Part shown: positions 6,496-16,169 of the stretch, in pieces | Layout: every line of letters begins with the position of its first letter | Numbering within the stretch: the first letter of the stretch is position 1 | From: a virus | IMG/VR virus record: IMGVR_UViG_3300010160_002754 | Span: 1-31,243 of that record | Strand: one strand, 5' to 3' | DNA length: 31,243 bases | Notes under the pieces: generated by a model | The model's database searches: none | Told to the model about the DNA's origin: nothing | Seen by the model: the letters and a program-made list of their open reading frames with translations, nothing else | Position numbers and translations under genes: made by a program

Positions 6496-8109
6496 ATGCC
6501 AATATCACAGGTTGTAAATTTACCAATAGGCAGTGCATTTGGATTTAAGCGGGCCAAAAATCCTGCTAATCCCTTGCAAGCTGGTGCTCCGTTACCTATA
6601 CAAGAAACTATTAAAGAAATGGATTCTTTAATAACTATTGTAGGAACTAGAGCGAATAGAGATTCAAAAATTATTTCTGTTAGCACTCCTGATGATTTTA
6701 TATTTCCAGCTGGACAAACATCTACTAATACATTGCTTGCTTTACATCCCACATATTATAACGACTATTTAAAATCATGGACTGAAGGATATAAGAAAAC
6801 AATAACAATAACAAATCTCGGTAATGCCGATGTTGTTATGTTTCCTAATCCTCCATATAGACCTTTGTTTTCTGCACCAGAAACTCCTGGAGTATTTCCT
6901 GTGCTACATTCAGTAGGTGGAACCGATACTAGATTTATTAATGGTATTGCTTCACTTAATTCTTATACACTAGGAATAGGACAAACTACTAATGTAGAAA
7001 TTGCATATTATGGCACCGACACCGGAGACTTTTCGAGTCTGGTTAGTATTGAATCAAATGCAGGATCTGGACCAGTGACAGTATATACTTCACAGCTGGT
7101 AGGGGTAGAGACCTATGACTTTAATCTAAGCACCAGTACGGTAGTGACCACAACCGAAGTTCTTGGTAAACAAGCAATCACAAATATTACAATTACTCCT
7201 ATTCGAAACGGATTCTATGATCCAGAGTATTCAGCACCATATACTACATCTATCGTTGGTAATGCAGGTTGGTCAATAAGACCAGGGATAAATGAATTTG
7301 CGCTGATATTTGATCCTGACCTACAACAAAATACCACAGGCACATACTATTCTACAGTAACCGTAACTTCTAATTATATCAGTCATGATATTTCTAATAC
7401 TGCTTATATAAACATTGACTATAGAAATTACAAAACACAGGCACAGTGGATCAGTGCGGCGGCTCCTTATAATGCTGTTGTTGGTATAAGTCTGGATCAA
7501 GAGTTAGTTGTTGACTCTACAGGTGCGGCAAATACATCAACTGTGTTAACCATTGCATTGGGCACTGGCGGCGATGGAACACCGCAGTATGGATATGGCG
7601 GAGCACCATTTGCAGAACTTAGAGATTTAATCTATGATGCGGCAACCATTGATCAACCTTATCCGTATTGGGCTAATGTATACAGTTTTGTGTTAAGCAA
7701 TACAGCAACTTCGTATATAAGCGGAGCATTAGACGAAAACGGAAACTCGTTATATCAAGTTAAATCTACAGAAGGATTTAATTACGCGGATTATTTTGGA
7801 TTTGAACAAAGTCAAGGATCTATCTTTTTAGTGGAACACGATGGTGGCGGTAATGTTACTATTGAAATAAACAATCTGAGAGAAACATCCGGTAATGCAG
7901 AATTTGATACTACATTACAAAACATAACTAAAGCGTTTTACTACTATTCTAATGTTGAAGATCCTCCAAGGTATTATCAACTTGAAGCACCAGTAGTAGA
8001 CGGTTCATTGACTCATTTGTTTAGAGGATTCATATCAACCTACAGTCCAAATTCATTAAAACCGACATTCTCAGTAGATGTAACTACCGTTCCTATTCCA
8101 ACCGCATAA
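6496..8109 (+). CDS. putative virion structural protein
   Basis: This 537-aa protein is Thr/Ser/Asn/Tyr-rich with long runs of predicted beta-strand and no catalytic motif, signal peptide or membrane segment. The part around residues 85-210 has strand patterns such as KKTITITNLGNADVVMF and TTNVEIAYYGTDTGDF, reminiscent of ASH/Hydin-like Ig folds found in virion proteins. Its N-terminus mentions GSAFGFKRAKNP, a basic patch after a short hydrophobic start. It lies between the Hint-domain cassette and the start of the glycosyltransferase/radical SAM operon. The start follows ACTAAGATAAT directly with no Shine-Dalgarno; the same 11-mer precedes the next gene. The structural role rests on composition and position. 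Confidence 0.6.
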   Translation: MPISQVVNLPIGSAFGFKRAKNPANPLQAGAPLPIQETIKEMDSLITIVGTRANRDSKIISVSTPDDFIFPAGQTSTNTLLALHPTYYNDYLKSWTEGYKKTITITNLGNADVVMFPNPPYRPLFSAPETPGVFPVLHSVGGTDTRFINGIASLNSYTLGIGQTTNVEIAYYGTDTGDFSSLVSIESNAGSGPVTVYTSQLVGVETYDFNLSTSTVVTTTEVLGKQAITNITITPIRNGFYDPEYSAPYTTSIVGNAGWSIRPGINEFALIFDPDLQQNTTGTYYSTVTVTSNYISHDISNTAYINIDYRNYKTQAQWISAAAPYNAVVGISLDQELVVDSTGAANTSTVLTIALGTGGDGTPQYGYGGAPFAELRDLIYDAATIDQPYPYWANVYSFVLSNTATSYISGALDENGNSLYQVKSTEGFNYADYFGFEQSQGSIFLVEHDGGGNVTIEINNLRETSGNAEFDTTLQNITKAFYYYSNVEDPPRYYQLEAPVVDGSLTHLFRGFISTYSPNSLKPTFSVDVTTVPIPTA

Positions 8110-8127
8110 TATATTTTGATTGATTAA

Positions 8128-8146
8128 CTACTAAGATAATTAGTAG
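8128..8146 (+). repeat. inverted repeat directly upstream of the 8148 gene
   Basis: CTACTAA (8128-8134) and TTAGTAG (8140-8146) form a 7-bp stem with a 5-nt loop ending one base before the ATG at 8148. It contains the 11-mer ACTAAGATAAT that also stands in front of the 6496 gene. It could mask initiation or serve as a promoter-proximal operator. Confidence 0.5.
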
Positions 8147-8147
8147 T

Positions 8148-10154
8148 ATGTTCGATAGAATACATCAAATACCCACAGAAGAAGTAGCCCAAATTAAATG
8201 GTTGGGCAATGATCTATATTACGACCTACAACTATATGAGTTAGGATCAGGCCATAAAGAGTTCTATGTAGTAAATCCAAATAATGATTATCCCGAACAA
8301 TGGCGACTTGATCTTAAGTATTATGTAGAAGAAGTACCGACTACTAGAAAATGCATTGTAATAACACACAACAATGATTGGATAGTTAAAATATTTAAAG
8401 ATGGGTGGTACCCATATCACGGATATGAGTCTGTTGAAATAGTTAAAACTGAACTAGCATGGACACGTAATCCAGATATTGATAAACTAATAACCTACGA
8501 AGATGATCCGTTTGGCTCGTTTAATCCCAGCAAGTGGGATAGGGATTATAAACTAGTTTGGTACATGGACGAAAGATTTAATCCCTTAGAAGATAAGGTA
8601 TGGGCGTTTAGTTGTCAGCCAATAGGCAAAGAGATACTTGGCACAAAGGATATGGGATATGTTGTACCCGATGTGGCTGTACAGTTTAATGATCATTTGC
8701 CTGACCTAGGCGTTGATGCTAATGATTGTTGCCCTGCATTCTATGACCTAGCACATGAATGTGCCTACGAACTAGATCCCGTACACCAAACTAACAATAA
8801 ACGTCTATGGGTCGTTAAGTTTACACCTATGTGGCGCAAGCCCAAAGAATGGAAATGGCTAGGAGTAGTTACTCCGGAGTTTACTATTGTCTTAAATCCA
8901 GAATTACCAAAGTTAGAATATGATTTAGAATATCTAATACCTTGGCATGACTTTGCATTTGAACACGTTTGGATGTTAGACAGAAGTCATTTAAAAGAAG
9001 GCGAACCCGATATATGGGCATTCACAATACAAGTATCTGATGAACTAGAAGGCAGTAAGATAATAGATTATATTAGTCCAACTGTTGAAGTAACATACAA
9101 TCCAGACTTGCCCAAACTACATTATAATTTAGAATATACCATTCCGTGGCATGACCTAGGCTATGATCATGTTTGGATGCTTGATGACAAGCATTTACAA
9201 AACGGTGAAGAACCAATATGGGCATTCAAAGCCAGTTCAACTGCTGAACCTGCTGGTAGTAAAGTTATAGGAAAGGTAAGTCCTGTGGTCAGTATAACCT
9301 ATAACGAAGACCTTCCTAAACTAGACTATAAAGATGAATACATTGTACCTTGGCACGACCTTGGCTATGATCATATTTGGTATCTGTCTACAAGTACTGC
9401 CAGCGATAAAGTGTGGGCAGTTCGTGCATCTATCTGCGACGAACCTGTTGGAGAAAAAGAAATCGGTACAGTAATACCTTTGTTTGCAAACAAGTTAGAT
9501 GTTGTATTCATTTCCTATAACGAACCTAACGCAGATGTAAACTGGCAACGTGTATTAGAAAAAGCTCCTTGGGCTAAACGTGTACACGGAGTCAAAGGTA
9601 TTTTCAATGCACACAAGGCCGCGGCCAAATTAGCAAAAACTGATATGTTCTTTGTTGTAGACGGCGATGCTTGGCTAGTGGATGAATGGGAATTTAATTT
9701 CCAGCCCGGTATATTTGACAGAGACTGTGCTTATGTTTGGAGCAGTACAAATCCTGTAAATGACTTGACTTATCAGAATGGTGGTGTTAAACTGTTTAGT
9801 AAGAGTATTCTAATGCGTAAGAAGAAGTGGACTACCCTTGATATGTTTACTGGTATAATGCCAAAGATAAAAACTGAAAACGCAATCAGTTGTATTACTA
9901 CATTTAATGTAGATGCATTTTCAACATGGCGTAGTGCATTTAGAGAATCTGTAAAATTGTACACAACAAATCAAATGTCTAAACTGACATCATGGCTTGA
10001 ATCCGATGTTGGACAACCATTTGGTTCCTATGCAGTGTCGGGAGCCCAATGTGGTACACAATTTGCCAAAGATAATATTAACGATCAATCAACGCTGTTA
10101 AAGATCAACGACTACGATTGGTTAGAACAACAATTTAAAAATATAAATGAGTGA
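8148..10154 (+). CDS. repeat-containing GT-A-type glycosyltransferase-like protein
   Basis: The product is 668 aa. The C-terminal part starts with the strand LDVVFISYNEPNADVNW (450-466) and has the GT-A pattern AKLAKTDMFFVVDGDAWLVD, in which DGD (505-507) would be the metal/nucleotide-sugar DxD motif. In front of it are tandem repeats of exactly 68 residues: PWHD occurs at 265-268, 333-336 and 401-404, each preceded by N-x-x-LPKLxYxxEY and followed by HVWMLD and later IWAF. Two more diverged copies can be traced at about 126-180 and 181-249. Repeats of this kind may bind carbohydrate or protein; I do not know their family. The stop overlaps the next start by 8 nt, making it the first gene of the radical SAM/glycan operon. 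Confidence 0.7.
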   Translation: MFDRIHQIPTEEVAQIKWLGNDLYYDLQLYELGSGHKEFYVVNPNNDYPEQWRLDLKYYVEEVPTTRKCIVITHNNDWIVKIFKDGWYPYHGYESVEIVKTELAWTRNPDIDKLITYEDDPFGSFNPSKWDRDYKLVWYMDERFNPLEDKVWAFSCQPIGKEILGTKDMGYVVPDVAVQFNDHLPDLGVDANDCCPAFYDLAHECAYELDPVHQTNNKRLWVVKFTPMWRKPKEWKWLGVVTPEFTIVLNPELPKLEYDLEYLIPWHDFAFEHVWMLDRSHLKEGEPDIWAFTIQVSDELEGSKIIDYISPTVEVTYNPDLPKLHYNLEYTIPWHDLGYDHVWMLDDKHLQNGEEPIWAFKASSTAEPAGSKVIGKVSPVVSITYNEDLPKLDYKDEYIVPWHDLGYDHIWYLSTSTASDKVWAVRASICDEPVGEKEIGTVIPLFANKLDVVFISYNEPNADVNWQRVLEKAPWAKRVHGVKGIFNAHKAAAKLAKTDMFFVVDGDAWLVDEWEFNFQPGIFDRDCAYVWSSTNPVNDLTYQNGGVKLFSKSILMRKKKWTTLDMFTGIMPKIKTENAISCITTFNVDAFSTWRSAFRESVKLYTTNQMSKLTSWLESDVGQPFGSYAVSGAQCGTQFAKDNINDQSTLLKINDYDWLEQQFKNINE

Positions 10155-11583
10155 CGACAAAACAAACATCCGTGGCAATGAAATACTCACAGTCAAGGGC
10201 AAGAATGCTACCAAGTATTTTGTTGATACACAGGAAATTTACGCAAAGTTAAATCAAGTAAGCCCTAGCTTCTGTTTGGCCAAATGGTTTAATGTAAGTA
10301 TTCACATACCTACGGGACAGACACATAGTTGCTATCATCCTAGCAGTCATCATATTCCCCTAAAAGAAATTAAGATAGATGTTAGTGCATTACACAATAC
10401 CAGCTACAAAAAAGAACAACGTGCATTAATGCTCAAAGGTGATAGGCCCAGCGAGTGTCACTTCTGTTGGGAAATAGAAGACAGCGGTAATCAACTCAGC
10501 GATCGTGCTTACCGTAGCAAAGATGTTTGGGAAGAAGGCATTATCAAAGAAGCCATTGATTTGGGTGCCACGGGCAATGCCAGTCCTAGGTATGTTGAAG
10601 TAAATTTTAACCAAGCCTGTAATCTCAAATGTAGATATTGCAGTCCACACCTGAGCACAGAATGGATGAAGGAAATTGAGCGCAATGGCGCATACATATT
10701 AACTGATCGTTGGCACAATGATCTAAGCTGGATGACTGATAATAATATGTGGCCTAACAACAGTCCTGACAATCCTTACTTGTTGGCCTTTTGGGAGTGG
10801 TTTCCTAAAGTGTATCCTACACTGAAAACATTCCGTATGACTGGTGGTGAGCCACTAATGGATAAAAGTACGTTTAAGGTATTTGACTATGTTAAACAAA
10901 ACCCTAGCCAACAGTTACATTTGAGCATTACCAGTAACTGTTGTCCGCCAGGCAACCAATGGGCCAAGTTCATGACCAGCTTGGAAGAACTGACTAATCC
11001 AGGGTCCATTGATCACTTTATGTTATTCTGTAGTTTGGATAGTTGGGGACCGCAGGCTGAATACATTCGCACAGGCCTGCACTTTGATACACTATACAAA
11101 AACATCAAAGAGTTTTTAGTCAAAGGCAATGACAAACATAGCATGTCTTTTATCTGTACATTCAATTTGTTGAGCTATCCTGGTTGGATGGAATACATCA
11201 AGAATATTCTTAAACTTAGACAAGAGTTTAATACAACACGACAGCTAATTTGGTTTGATGTTCCACAGCTACATTATCCAGAATGGCTCAATCCAAAGTT
11301 AATGCCGGAGATGGTTACTGTATTAGAAGATAGTATCAAGTTCATGGAAGATAACAAGGAGACCATGGAAACAGCATTTAAAGGATTCAAAGACTATGAG
11401 ATCAGTAAAGTGCAACGACTTGTTGACTGGATCAAGAGTCCTGTTGAATTTGATAGAGACGCGGCCATACGAAACCTTCTAGCATTTATCGAAGAAGGTG
11501 ATCGTAGAAACCAAACTAATTTTTTAGAAACTTTCCCAGAGTTAAATACATTCTGGACACAATGTAAGGACACACATGGCTGA
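10147..11583 (+). CDS. radical SAM protein with N-terminal auxiliary cysteine module (A)
   Basis: This 478-aa protein holds the radical SAM motif C158-x3-C162-x2-C165 (ACNLKCRYCSP), which binds the [4Fe-4S] cluster that cleaves S-adenosylmethionine, and a GGEP motif at 233-236 contacting SAM. Ahead of the core is a cysteine module (C43, C62, C104, C107; pattern FCxxKW, HSCYHP, ECHFCW) that looks like a SPASM/twitch-type auxiliary cluster site moved to the N-terminus. Enzymes with twitch or SPASM modules modify peptides or sugars by radical chemistry. The substrate is unknown here. It shares the whole layout, including the LHNTxxKKEQR segment, with the next gene, so the two are tandem duplicates. 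Overlaps of 8 nt on both sides indicate coupling. Confidence 0.88.
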   Translation: MSDDKTNIRGNEILTVKGKNATKYFVDTQEIYAKLNQVSPSFCLAKWFNVSIHIPTGQTHSCYHPSSHHIPLKEIKIDVSALHNTSYKKEQRALMLKGDRPSECHFCWEIEDSGNQLSDRAYRSKDVWEEGIIKEAIDLGATGNASPRYVEVNFNQACNLKCRYCSPHLSTEWMKEIERNGAYILTDRWHNDLSWMTDNNMWPNNSPDNPYLLAFWEWFPKVYPTLKTFRMTGGEPLMDKSTFKVFDYVKQNPSQQLHLSITSNCCPPGNQWAKFMTSLEELTNPGSIDHFMLFCSLDSWGPQAEYIRTGLHFDTLYKNIKEFLVKGNDKHSMSFICTFNLLSYPGWMEYIKNILKLRQEFNTTRQLIWFDVPQLHYPEWLNPKLMPEMVTVLEDSIKFMEDNKETMETAFKGFKDYEISKVQRLVDWIKSPVEFDRDAAIRNLLAFIEEGDRRNQTNFLETFPELNTFWTQCKDTHG

Positions 11584-12946
11584 TGATCATAGAGTACAAT
11601 TTGTAAAAAACGTTAGAGATAGATTAAACGCAGTAAGTCCTAGCTTCTGCACACAAAAATGGTTACACCAAACCCTATATTTGCACACAGGTGATAATCA
11701 CAGTTGTTATCATCCAAGGCCACATCATATTGGTCTAGATGAGATTGCGGCTGATCCTAGCGCATTGCATAATACAAAATGGAAAAAAGAACAACGTAAA
11801 AAGATGCTAGAAGGCGAGCGGCCGGACGAGTGTTACTACTGTTGGAACATTGAAGACCTTGAAGGCGATCACATCAGTGATCGCATGATTCACAGTAGCA
11901 GTGATTACTCTGAACCTATTATTGAAAAACTTGCAGAGCTTCCTTGGGATAGAAACATCAATCCTAAGTACTTGGAAGTTAGTTTCGGTAATAACTGTAA
12001 TTTTCGCTGTGGCTATTGCTGTCCACAGGCTAGCACACAATGGGTCAATGAGATTAAAGAATACGGTAATTATGATCTAACCTATAATCAATATGGGATT
12101 GAGTTTTTAGACAGCGGCACATATTATACTGCTAAAGAAGAAAACCCATACATCAATGCGTTTTGGAAATGGTGGCCTAGTCTTAAGGAGGATCTGCATA
12201 CATTACGCATCACTGGTGGCGAGCCATTGATGAATCCTGCGGCCATGCACTTCTTTGATTTGCTAGAAGACGAGCCCGCCCCTAATTTAGAGATTACACT
12301 AAACAGCAATCTAGGTGTTGCTTATGGTAAGATTGATAGACTGTTGGCTCGTATTAAAAGCCTGCTAGATCAAAAGAAAATCCGCAAGTTTAGTTTCTTT
12401 ACTAGTATCGATAGTTGGGGTGAACAAGCAGAATATATGCGTACAGGACTACAATGCAGTCACTGGGAACGCAATGCTAAAGCTGTTATGGACACGGGTG
12501 CTACAGTTAATCTAATGTGTACATTCAACATTCTCTGCGTTACTAATTTCCAACAGCTATTGGAAAAAGTAATTGAGTGGCGCAAGGAACGTGGAATGAA
12601 GTGTGTGGCATTTGACACGCCTTACTTAAAAGAACCACCACACTGGATGATTAAGATTTTAACACCAGACTTTATTCCATACATGGATAATACTCTAAAG
12701 TTCATTCAAGACAACCCAGAATGGTTCACTGGTGTAGAATATGAAAAATTCAAACGTGTTACTAACTTTATGAAAGAACACGACATCAGTGAAGATAAGA
12801 TTCGTGCAGGTCGTCGTGATTTCTACGTGTTCTTTACTGAAAACGACAAGCGTACTGGCACTGATTTATTAAAGACGTTTCCTGAATATGCTGAGTTCTA
12901 TGAACTATGTAAGAGTATATACGAAGAATACGATGAAGAAGTTTAA
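11576..12946 (+). CDS. radical SAM protein with N-terminal auxiliary cysteine module (B)
   Basis: The 456-aa product is a paralogue of the preceding protein. The radical SAM cysteines are C141, C145 and C148 (NCNFRCGYCCP), with GGEP at 214-217. The N-terminal module is C25, C44, C86 and C89, in the same SFCTQKW, HSCYHP and ECYYCW contexts. The C-terminal third is charged and helical (for example DKRTGTDLLKTFPEYAEF) and matches the equivalent part of protein A (NQTNFLETFPELNTF), which argues for a retained common substrate or partner. Adjacent duplicate enzymes could act as a pair or on successive positions. The gene overlaps its neighbours by 8 nt upstream and 14 nt downstream. Confidence 0.87.
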   Translation: MADDHRVQFVKNVRDRLNAVSPSFCTQKWLHQTLYLHTGDNHSCYHPRPHHIGLDEIAADPSALHNTKWKKEQRKKMLEGERPDECYYCWNIEDLEGDHISDRMIHSSSDYSEPIIEKLAELPWDRNINPKYLEVSFGNNCNFRCGYCCPQASTQWVNEIKEYGNYDLTYNQYGIEFLDSGTYYTAKEENPYINAFWKWWPSLKEDLHTLRITGGEPLMNPAAMHFFDLLEDEPAPNLEITLNSNLGVAYGKIDRLLARIKSLLDQKKIRKFSFFTSIDSWGEQAEYMRTGLQCSHWERNAKAVMDTGATVNLMCTFNILCVTNFQQLLEKVIEWRKERGMKCVAFDTPYLKEPPHWMIKILTPDFIPYMDNTLKFIQDNPEWFTGVEYEKFKRVTNFMKEHDISEDKIRAGRRDFYVFFTENDKRTGTDLLKTFPEYAEFYELCKSIYEEYDEEV

Positions 12947-13703
12947 CAGATTCTTTGCCTTTGGCTGTAGCTATACTCAATACGTTTGGCCGACTTGGGC
13001 AGATATTATAGGCTATTCATATAATAACAGTTATTATAACTATGGAGTTGCAGGCGCAGGAAATATATACATTTTTAATATGCTTATGCAAGCAGACCAA
13101 ATGCATAAAATTACCAAAGACGATTTAGTAATCATTCAATGGTCTAGCATATTAAGAGAAGATAGGTATATTGATAACAAATGGATTACCAAAGGTGGCA
13201 TAGTTAACTATTATCCTAAAGATTACATAGAAAAGTATTTTGACATGCGCGGCTACTTTATTAGAGATATGGCAATGATCAAAGCCGCTAAGTCGTTGTT
13301 AGAAAAAATAGGATGCGAATTTCATTTTATATCAATGTGTGGAATAGGAACAGCTAATGTAATTGATGATGTACACTTTAAACCAGTTGAAAAAGAACTT
13401 GATGTAATAGACCTGTATAAAGATGTGTTAGACATTATACAACCTAGTTTTTATTCTGTGTTAGGTGTATACGCTAATCGTCCTTTAACTTTGAAAGACG
13501 GAGTGGTCTTACACGATGCACATAGGATGCCATCAGAACATTTAGAATACATTAAACAAGTATTGCCTGAATTTTTTCCAAAAGATACTGAGTTTGTTAA
13601 AGATGCAGACCTTCAATTAATCGAGGCGCTTTCTAAAAACAGCGAACATGTAAAATATCCTTGGAGAGGGATTAATAGAGGAATTAGATATAAAACATTA
13701 TGA
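12933..13703 (+). CDS. SGNH/GDSL-type hydrolase-like protein
   Basis: I start it at the ATG at 12933 (MKKFNRFFAFGCSYTQY), giving 256 aa. The longer frame from 12888 adds 15 residues inside the upstream gene. Block I is FAFGCSYT with nucleophile S13 (GCS in place of GDS), block II/III is NYGVAGAGN (36-44) with the oxyanion-hole Gly and Asn, and block V is LHDAHRMPSEH (193-203), where D195 and H197 or H203 would complete the triad. SGNH enzymes deacylate or acyl-transfer on carbohydrates, lipids or proteins; here an O-acetyl ester of the glycan is a reasonable guess. It overlaps the previous gene by 14 nt and the next by 4 (ATGA). Confidence 0.78.
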   Translation: MKKFNRFFAFGCSYTQYVWPTWADIIGYSYNNSYYNYGVAGAGNIYIFNMLMQADQMHKITKDDLVIIQWSSILREDRYIDNKWITKGGIVNYYPKDYIEKYFDMRGYFIRDMAMIKAAKSLLEKIGCEFHFISMCGIGTANVIDDVHFKPVEKELDVIDLYKDVLDIIQPSFYSVLGVYANRPLTLKDGVVLHDAHRMPSEHLEYIKQVLPEFFPKDTEFVKDADLQLIEALSKNSEHVKYPWRGINRGIRYKTL

Positions 13704-14929
13704 TAACTGAACAAAATGAACACTCATGGTGTGTCAATGCTTTCCATGGCATGAGCGCCAACAATGATGGTAGCACTAAGATGTGCTGTATGATATCCAA
13801 AGAGTATCGCAGAATGGGCTCTACTGATTATTCAATTGGTAAAGTTTCTATACAAAATAATTTTGACAATCCTTTGGCTGTTTCAATTAGAGAAAATCTT
13901 GACAATGGTATACGTGATGAAGCCTGCACTAACTGTTGGCAAGAAGAAGAAGGTGGCCGTAAGAGCAAACGTATGCGAGATAACGAAAGATATCTACATG
14001 AGTTACAGTGGCAAGAGCGCACTCCCTATTCAGGCCTTGCCAAGTTGGAATTAAACCTAGGAAACACCTGCAATATCAAATGTCGTACTTGCCATCCTAC
14101 TATTAGCAGTCAGTGGATGAAGGAAGCCTACGATTTAGATCATAGCACATCAAAGACCTACAAAGAATACTCTGTGATGATGAAACCATTTCATCAACAG
14201 TATGATGACGAGAGTCCTTTTTGGGACGACCTAATTGATAACCTTAGCACTATTAAACAGTTTGACTTTTATGGTGGCGAGCCTTTCCTAAGTAAGAAGA
14301 TGTGGGAAGTATTAAAGATATGTGTTGATCGTGGATATGCCAAAGACATTGAACTACATTATAATACCAACGGAACAACTTGGCCGGATGCTACAGAACT
14401 TTGGAAGAACTTTAAAAGTGTTAATCTAAGTTTTAGCATAGATGGTACAGAAGAACAGTTTGAATATATGCGCCACTTGGCTATTTGGAAGGAAGTGCGT
14501 GTCAACATGGGTAAAGCATTAGACTTTAAAAAAGCCTATGGCAACCTAAGTCTAAGTTGGTGTGTTACTCTTAGCACAGCTAACATTTATTATCTTCCAG
14601 AGATTATTGATGCATACTATAAAGAGTTCACAGACTTTGGGCTATATCTTAATCTAGTACACGGACCAGAACACTATAACATAAGTTATATTCCAAAGGG
14701 AATCAAAGAAAAAGTTATTGCAAAGTTAGAAACTATCAACAAGGATTACACTCATGCTTGGTATCAGCTACCTGGCATCATTGGATTTATACAAAATGGT
14801 ACTCCTAATATAAAGATATGGAAAACCTTCTTAGAAACAATTAAAAAACATGATGTTTATAGAGAGCAAGACTTCTTTAAAACATTTAAAGAATACGGAG
14901 AACTAATTAATGACAGCATTTTGGAATAA
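13700..14929 (+). CDS. radical SAM protein with N-terminal auxiliary cysteine module (C)
   Basis: The product is 409 aa. The core motif is C124-x3-C128-x2-C131 (NTCNIKCRTCHP), with GGEP at 192-195 in FYGGEPFLSKK. Before it stands the cysteine set C11, C29-C30, C76 and C79 (SWCVNAF, STKMCCMI, ACTNCWQ), the same arrangement as in proteins A, B and E. The sequence NLGNTCNIKCRTCHPxISSQW is the form I associate with twitch-domain radical SAM proteins of phages and surface-glycan loci. It is less similar to A and B than they are to each other. ATGA overlap upstream and 20-nt overlap downstream place it firmly in the operon. Confidence 0.87.
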   Translation: MITEQNEHSWCVNAFHGMSANNDGSTKMCCMISKEYRRMGSTDYSIGKVSIQNNFDNPLAVSIRENLDNGIRDEACTNCWQEEEGGRKSKRMRDNERYLHELQWQERTPYSGLAKLELNLGNTCNIKCRTCHPTISSQWMKEAYDLDHSTSKTYKEYSVMMKPFHQQYDDESPFWDDLIDNLSTIKQFDFYGGEPFLSKKMWEVLKICVDRGYAKDIELHYNTNGTTWPDATELWKNFKSVNLSFSIDGTEEQFEYMRHLAIWKEVRVNMGKALDFKKAYGNLSLSWCVTLSTANIYYLPEIIDAYYKEFTDFGLYLNLVHGPEHYNISYIPKGIKEKVIAKLETINKDYTHAWYQLPGIIGFIQNGTPNIKIWKTFLETIKKHDVYREQDFFKTFKEYGELINDSILE

Positions 14930-16169
14930 ACATGAACTAACTCAAATGCACATTGAGCTGACTAACGGCTGTAATGCAGCCTGCCCAATGTGTGTTAGGT
15001 TTCATAACAATAGTCCGTTAACTCGTCCTGACTTAGAAATAGGACAGATTACTATTGATAAGTTTAAGAAATACTTTCCTCCTCATATACTACAAAAGTG
15101 CAATCTAATATTGTTCTGCGGAGTTCACGGAGATCCGTGTGTAGCTAAAGATACATTAGAGATCTGCGAATACATAATGGAGTCATCTAAAAAGACTGCG
15201 GTTCGTATGAACACTAATGGCGGCATGCGTAAACCCGACTGGTGGAAAAAGCTAGGAGAACTTTTTTCTAAAAGAAATAAAGAATCCGGATTTAACTATT
15301 GGCAAGTGACATTTAGTATTGATGGACTAGAAGATACTAATCACATATATAGACGTAATGTTAATTGGAAAAACTTAAAAGATAACTTTACAGCATTTAT
15401 ATCTGCGGGAGGACTTGCCAATTGGGATTATTTGATTTTTAAACATAACGAGCATCAAATAGAAGAAGCAAAATATCTTGCAGAACAATTTGGTTTCCAC
15501 GAGTTTGTACCTAAGAAAGCGTTAGGTGTAGACAATGGTAGAGAACTAACACCTATGGGTGTATTGAATAAAGAAGGTAAGTTAGAGTATGTTATTGAAG
15601 CCCCTACAGATCCAAAAAACAGAAACTTAGAAAATCCACAAGGCAGTTCTTTGGACACGTTAACTTACTATCCGTTTGATCCTGCAGATTACCGCAAGGC
15701 CAAAGAAACTAAATCAACATTAAACTACTTTCAAGAACAAGTTAAAACAGTTTACGAAGATAGGATATTAAATGAAGATAACTCTAAGTACGATAAATGC
15801 GAGATTAAATGTAAATCTAAAATGGGCAAGTGGGGCAAGGAAATATTTGTAGACCAGTCTGGTAGAGTAATGCCTTGCTGTTATATTGGTACGCACCTTA
15901 ATGGAGTGTACACAGATACTAGAACTCTACAGCTTCATAAACATATGAATGACTATGACTGGGACCATTTTAGTTTGGAGAAACATACTTTAGAAGAAAT
16001 ATTAGATGCAGAGCACCTGGACAGAGTATTTGCTGATTCATGGACTAAAGATTCAGTAGCTAACGGAAAGTTATCATACTGTGCAGATACTTGTGGACAG
16101 GTATCAAGTATTGATAAGATATTCTCACATGAATTAAACGACGGAAACTCTACATTTAAGAAAGTTTGA
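14910..16169 (+). CDS. radical SAM/SPASM-type enzyme with C-terminal cysteines (D)
   Basis: In this 419-aa protein the radical SAM motif lies close to the N-terminus: C21-x3-C25-x2-C28 (NGCNAACPMC). The usual GGEP is replaced by GVHGDP (71-76). The C-terminal part has the classical SPASM order, with C297, C301, the pair C323-C324 in GRVMPCCYIGTHLNG, then C391 and C395, suggesting one or two auxiliary clusters. The Gly-x-Val-x-Pro-Cys-Cys strand pattern is typical of SPASM proteins that act on peptides or on sugar-nucleotides. It differs in layout from its four neighbours, so it probably catalyses a different step. It overlaps the upstream gene by 20 nt and the next by 4 nt. Confidence 0.85.
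   Translation: MTAFWNKHELTQMHIELTNGCNAACPMCVRFHNNSPLTRPDLEIGQITIDKFKKYFPPHILQKCNLILFCGVHGDPCVAKDTLEICEYIMESSKKTAVRMNTNGGMRKPDWWKKLGELFSKRNKESGFNYWQVTFSIDGLEDTNHIYRRNVNWKNLKDNFTAFISAGGLANWDYLIFKHNEHQIEEAKYLAEQFGFHEFVPKKALGVDNGRELTPMGVLNKEGKLEYVIEAPTDPKNRNLENPQGSSLDTLTYYPFDPADYRKAKETKSTLNYFQEQVKTVYEDRILNEDNSKYDKCEIKCKSKMGKWGKEIFVDQSGRVMPCCYIGTHLNGVYTDTRTLQLHKHMNDYDWDHFSLEKHTLEEILDAEHLDRVFADSWTKDSVANGKLSYCADTCGQVSSIDKIFSHELNDGNSTFKKV

Noticed and set aside
12888-12932. Upstream start for the first SGNH protein
   Set aside because: It would place 15 residues before the conserved MKKFNRFFAFGCS start, and the downstream ATG is better placed relative to block I.
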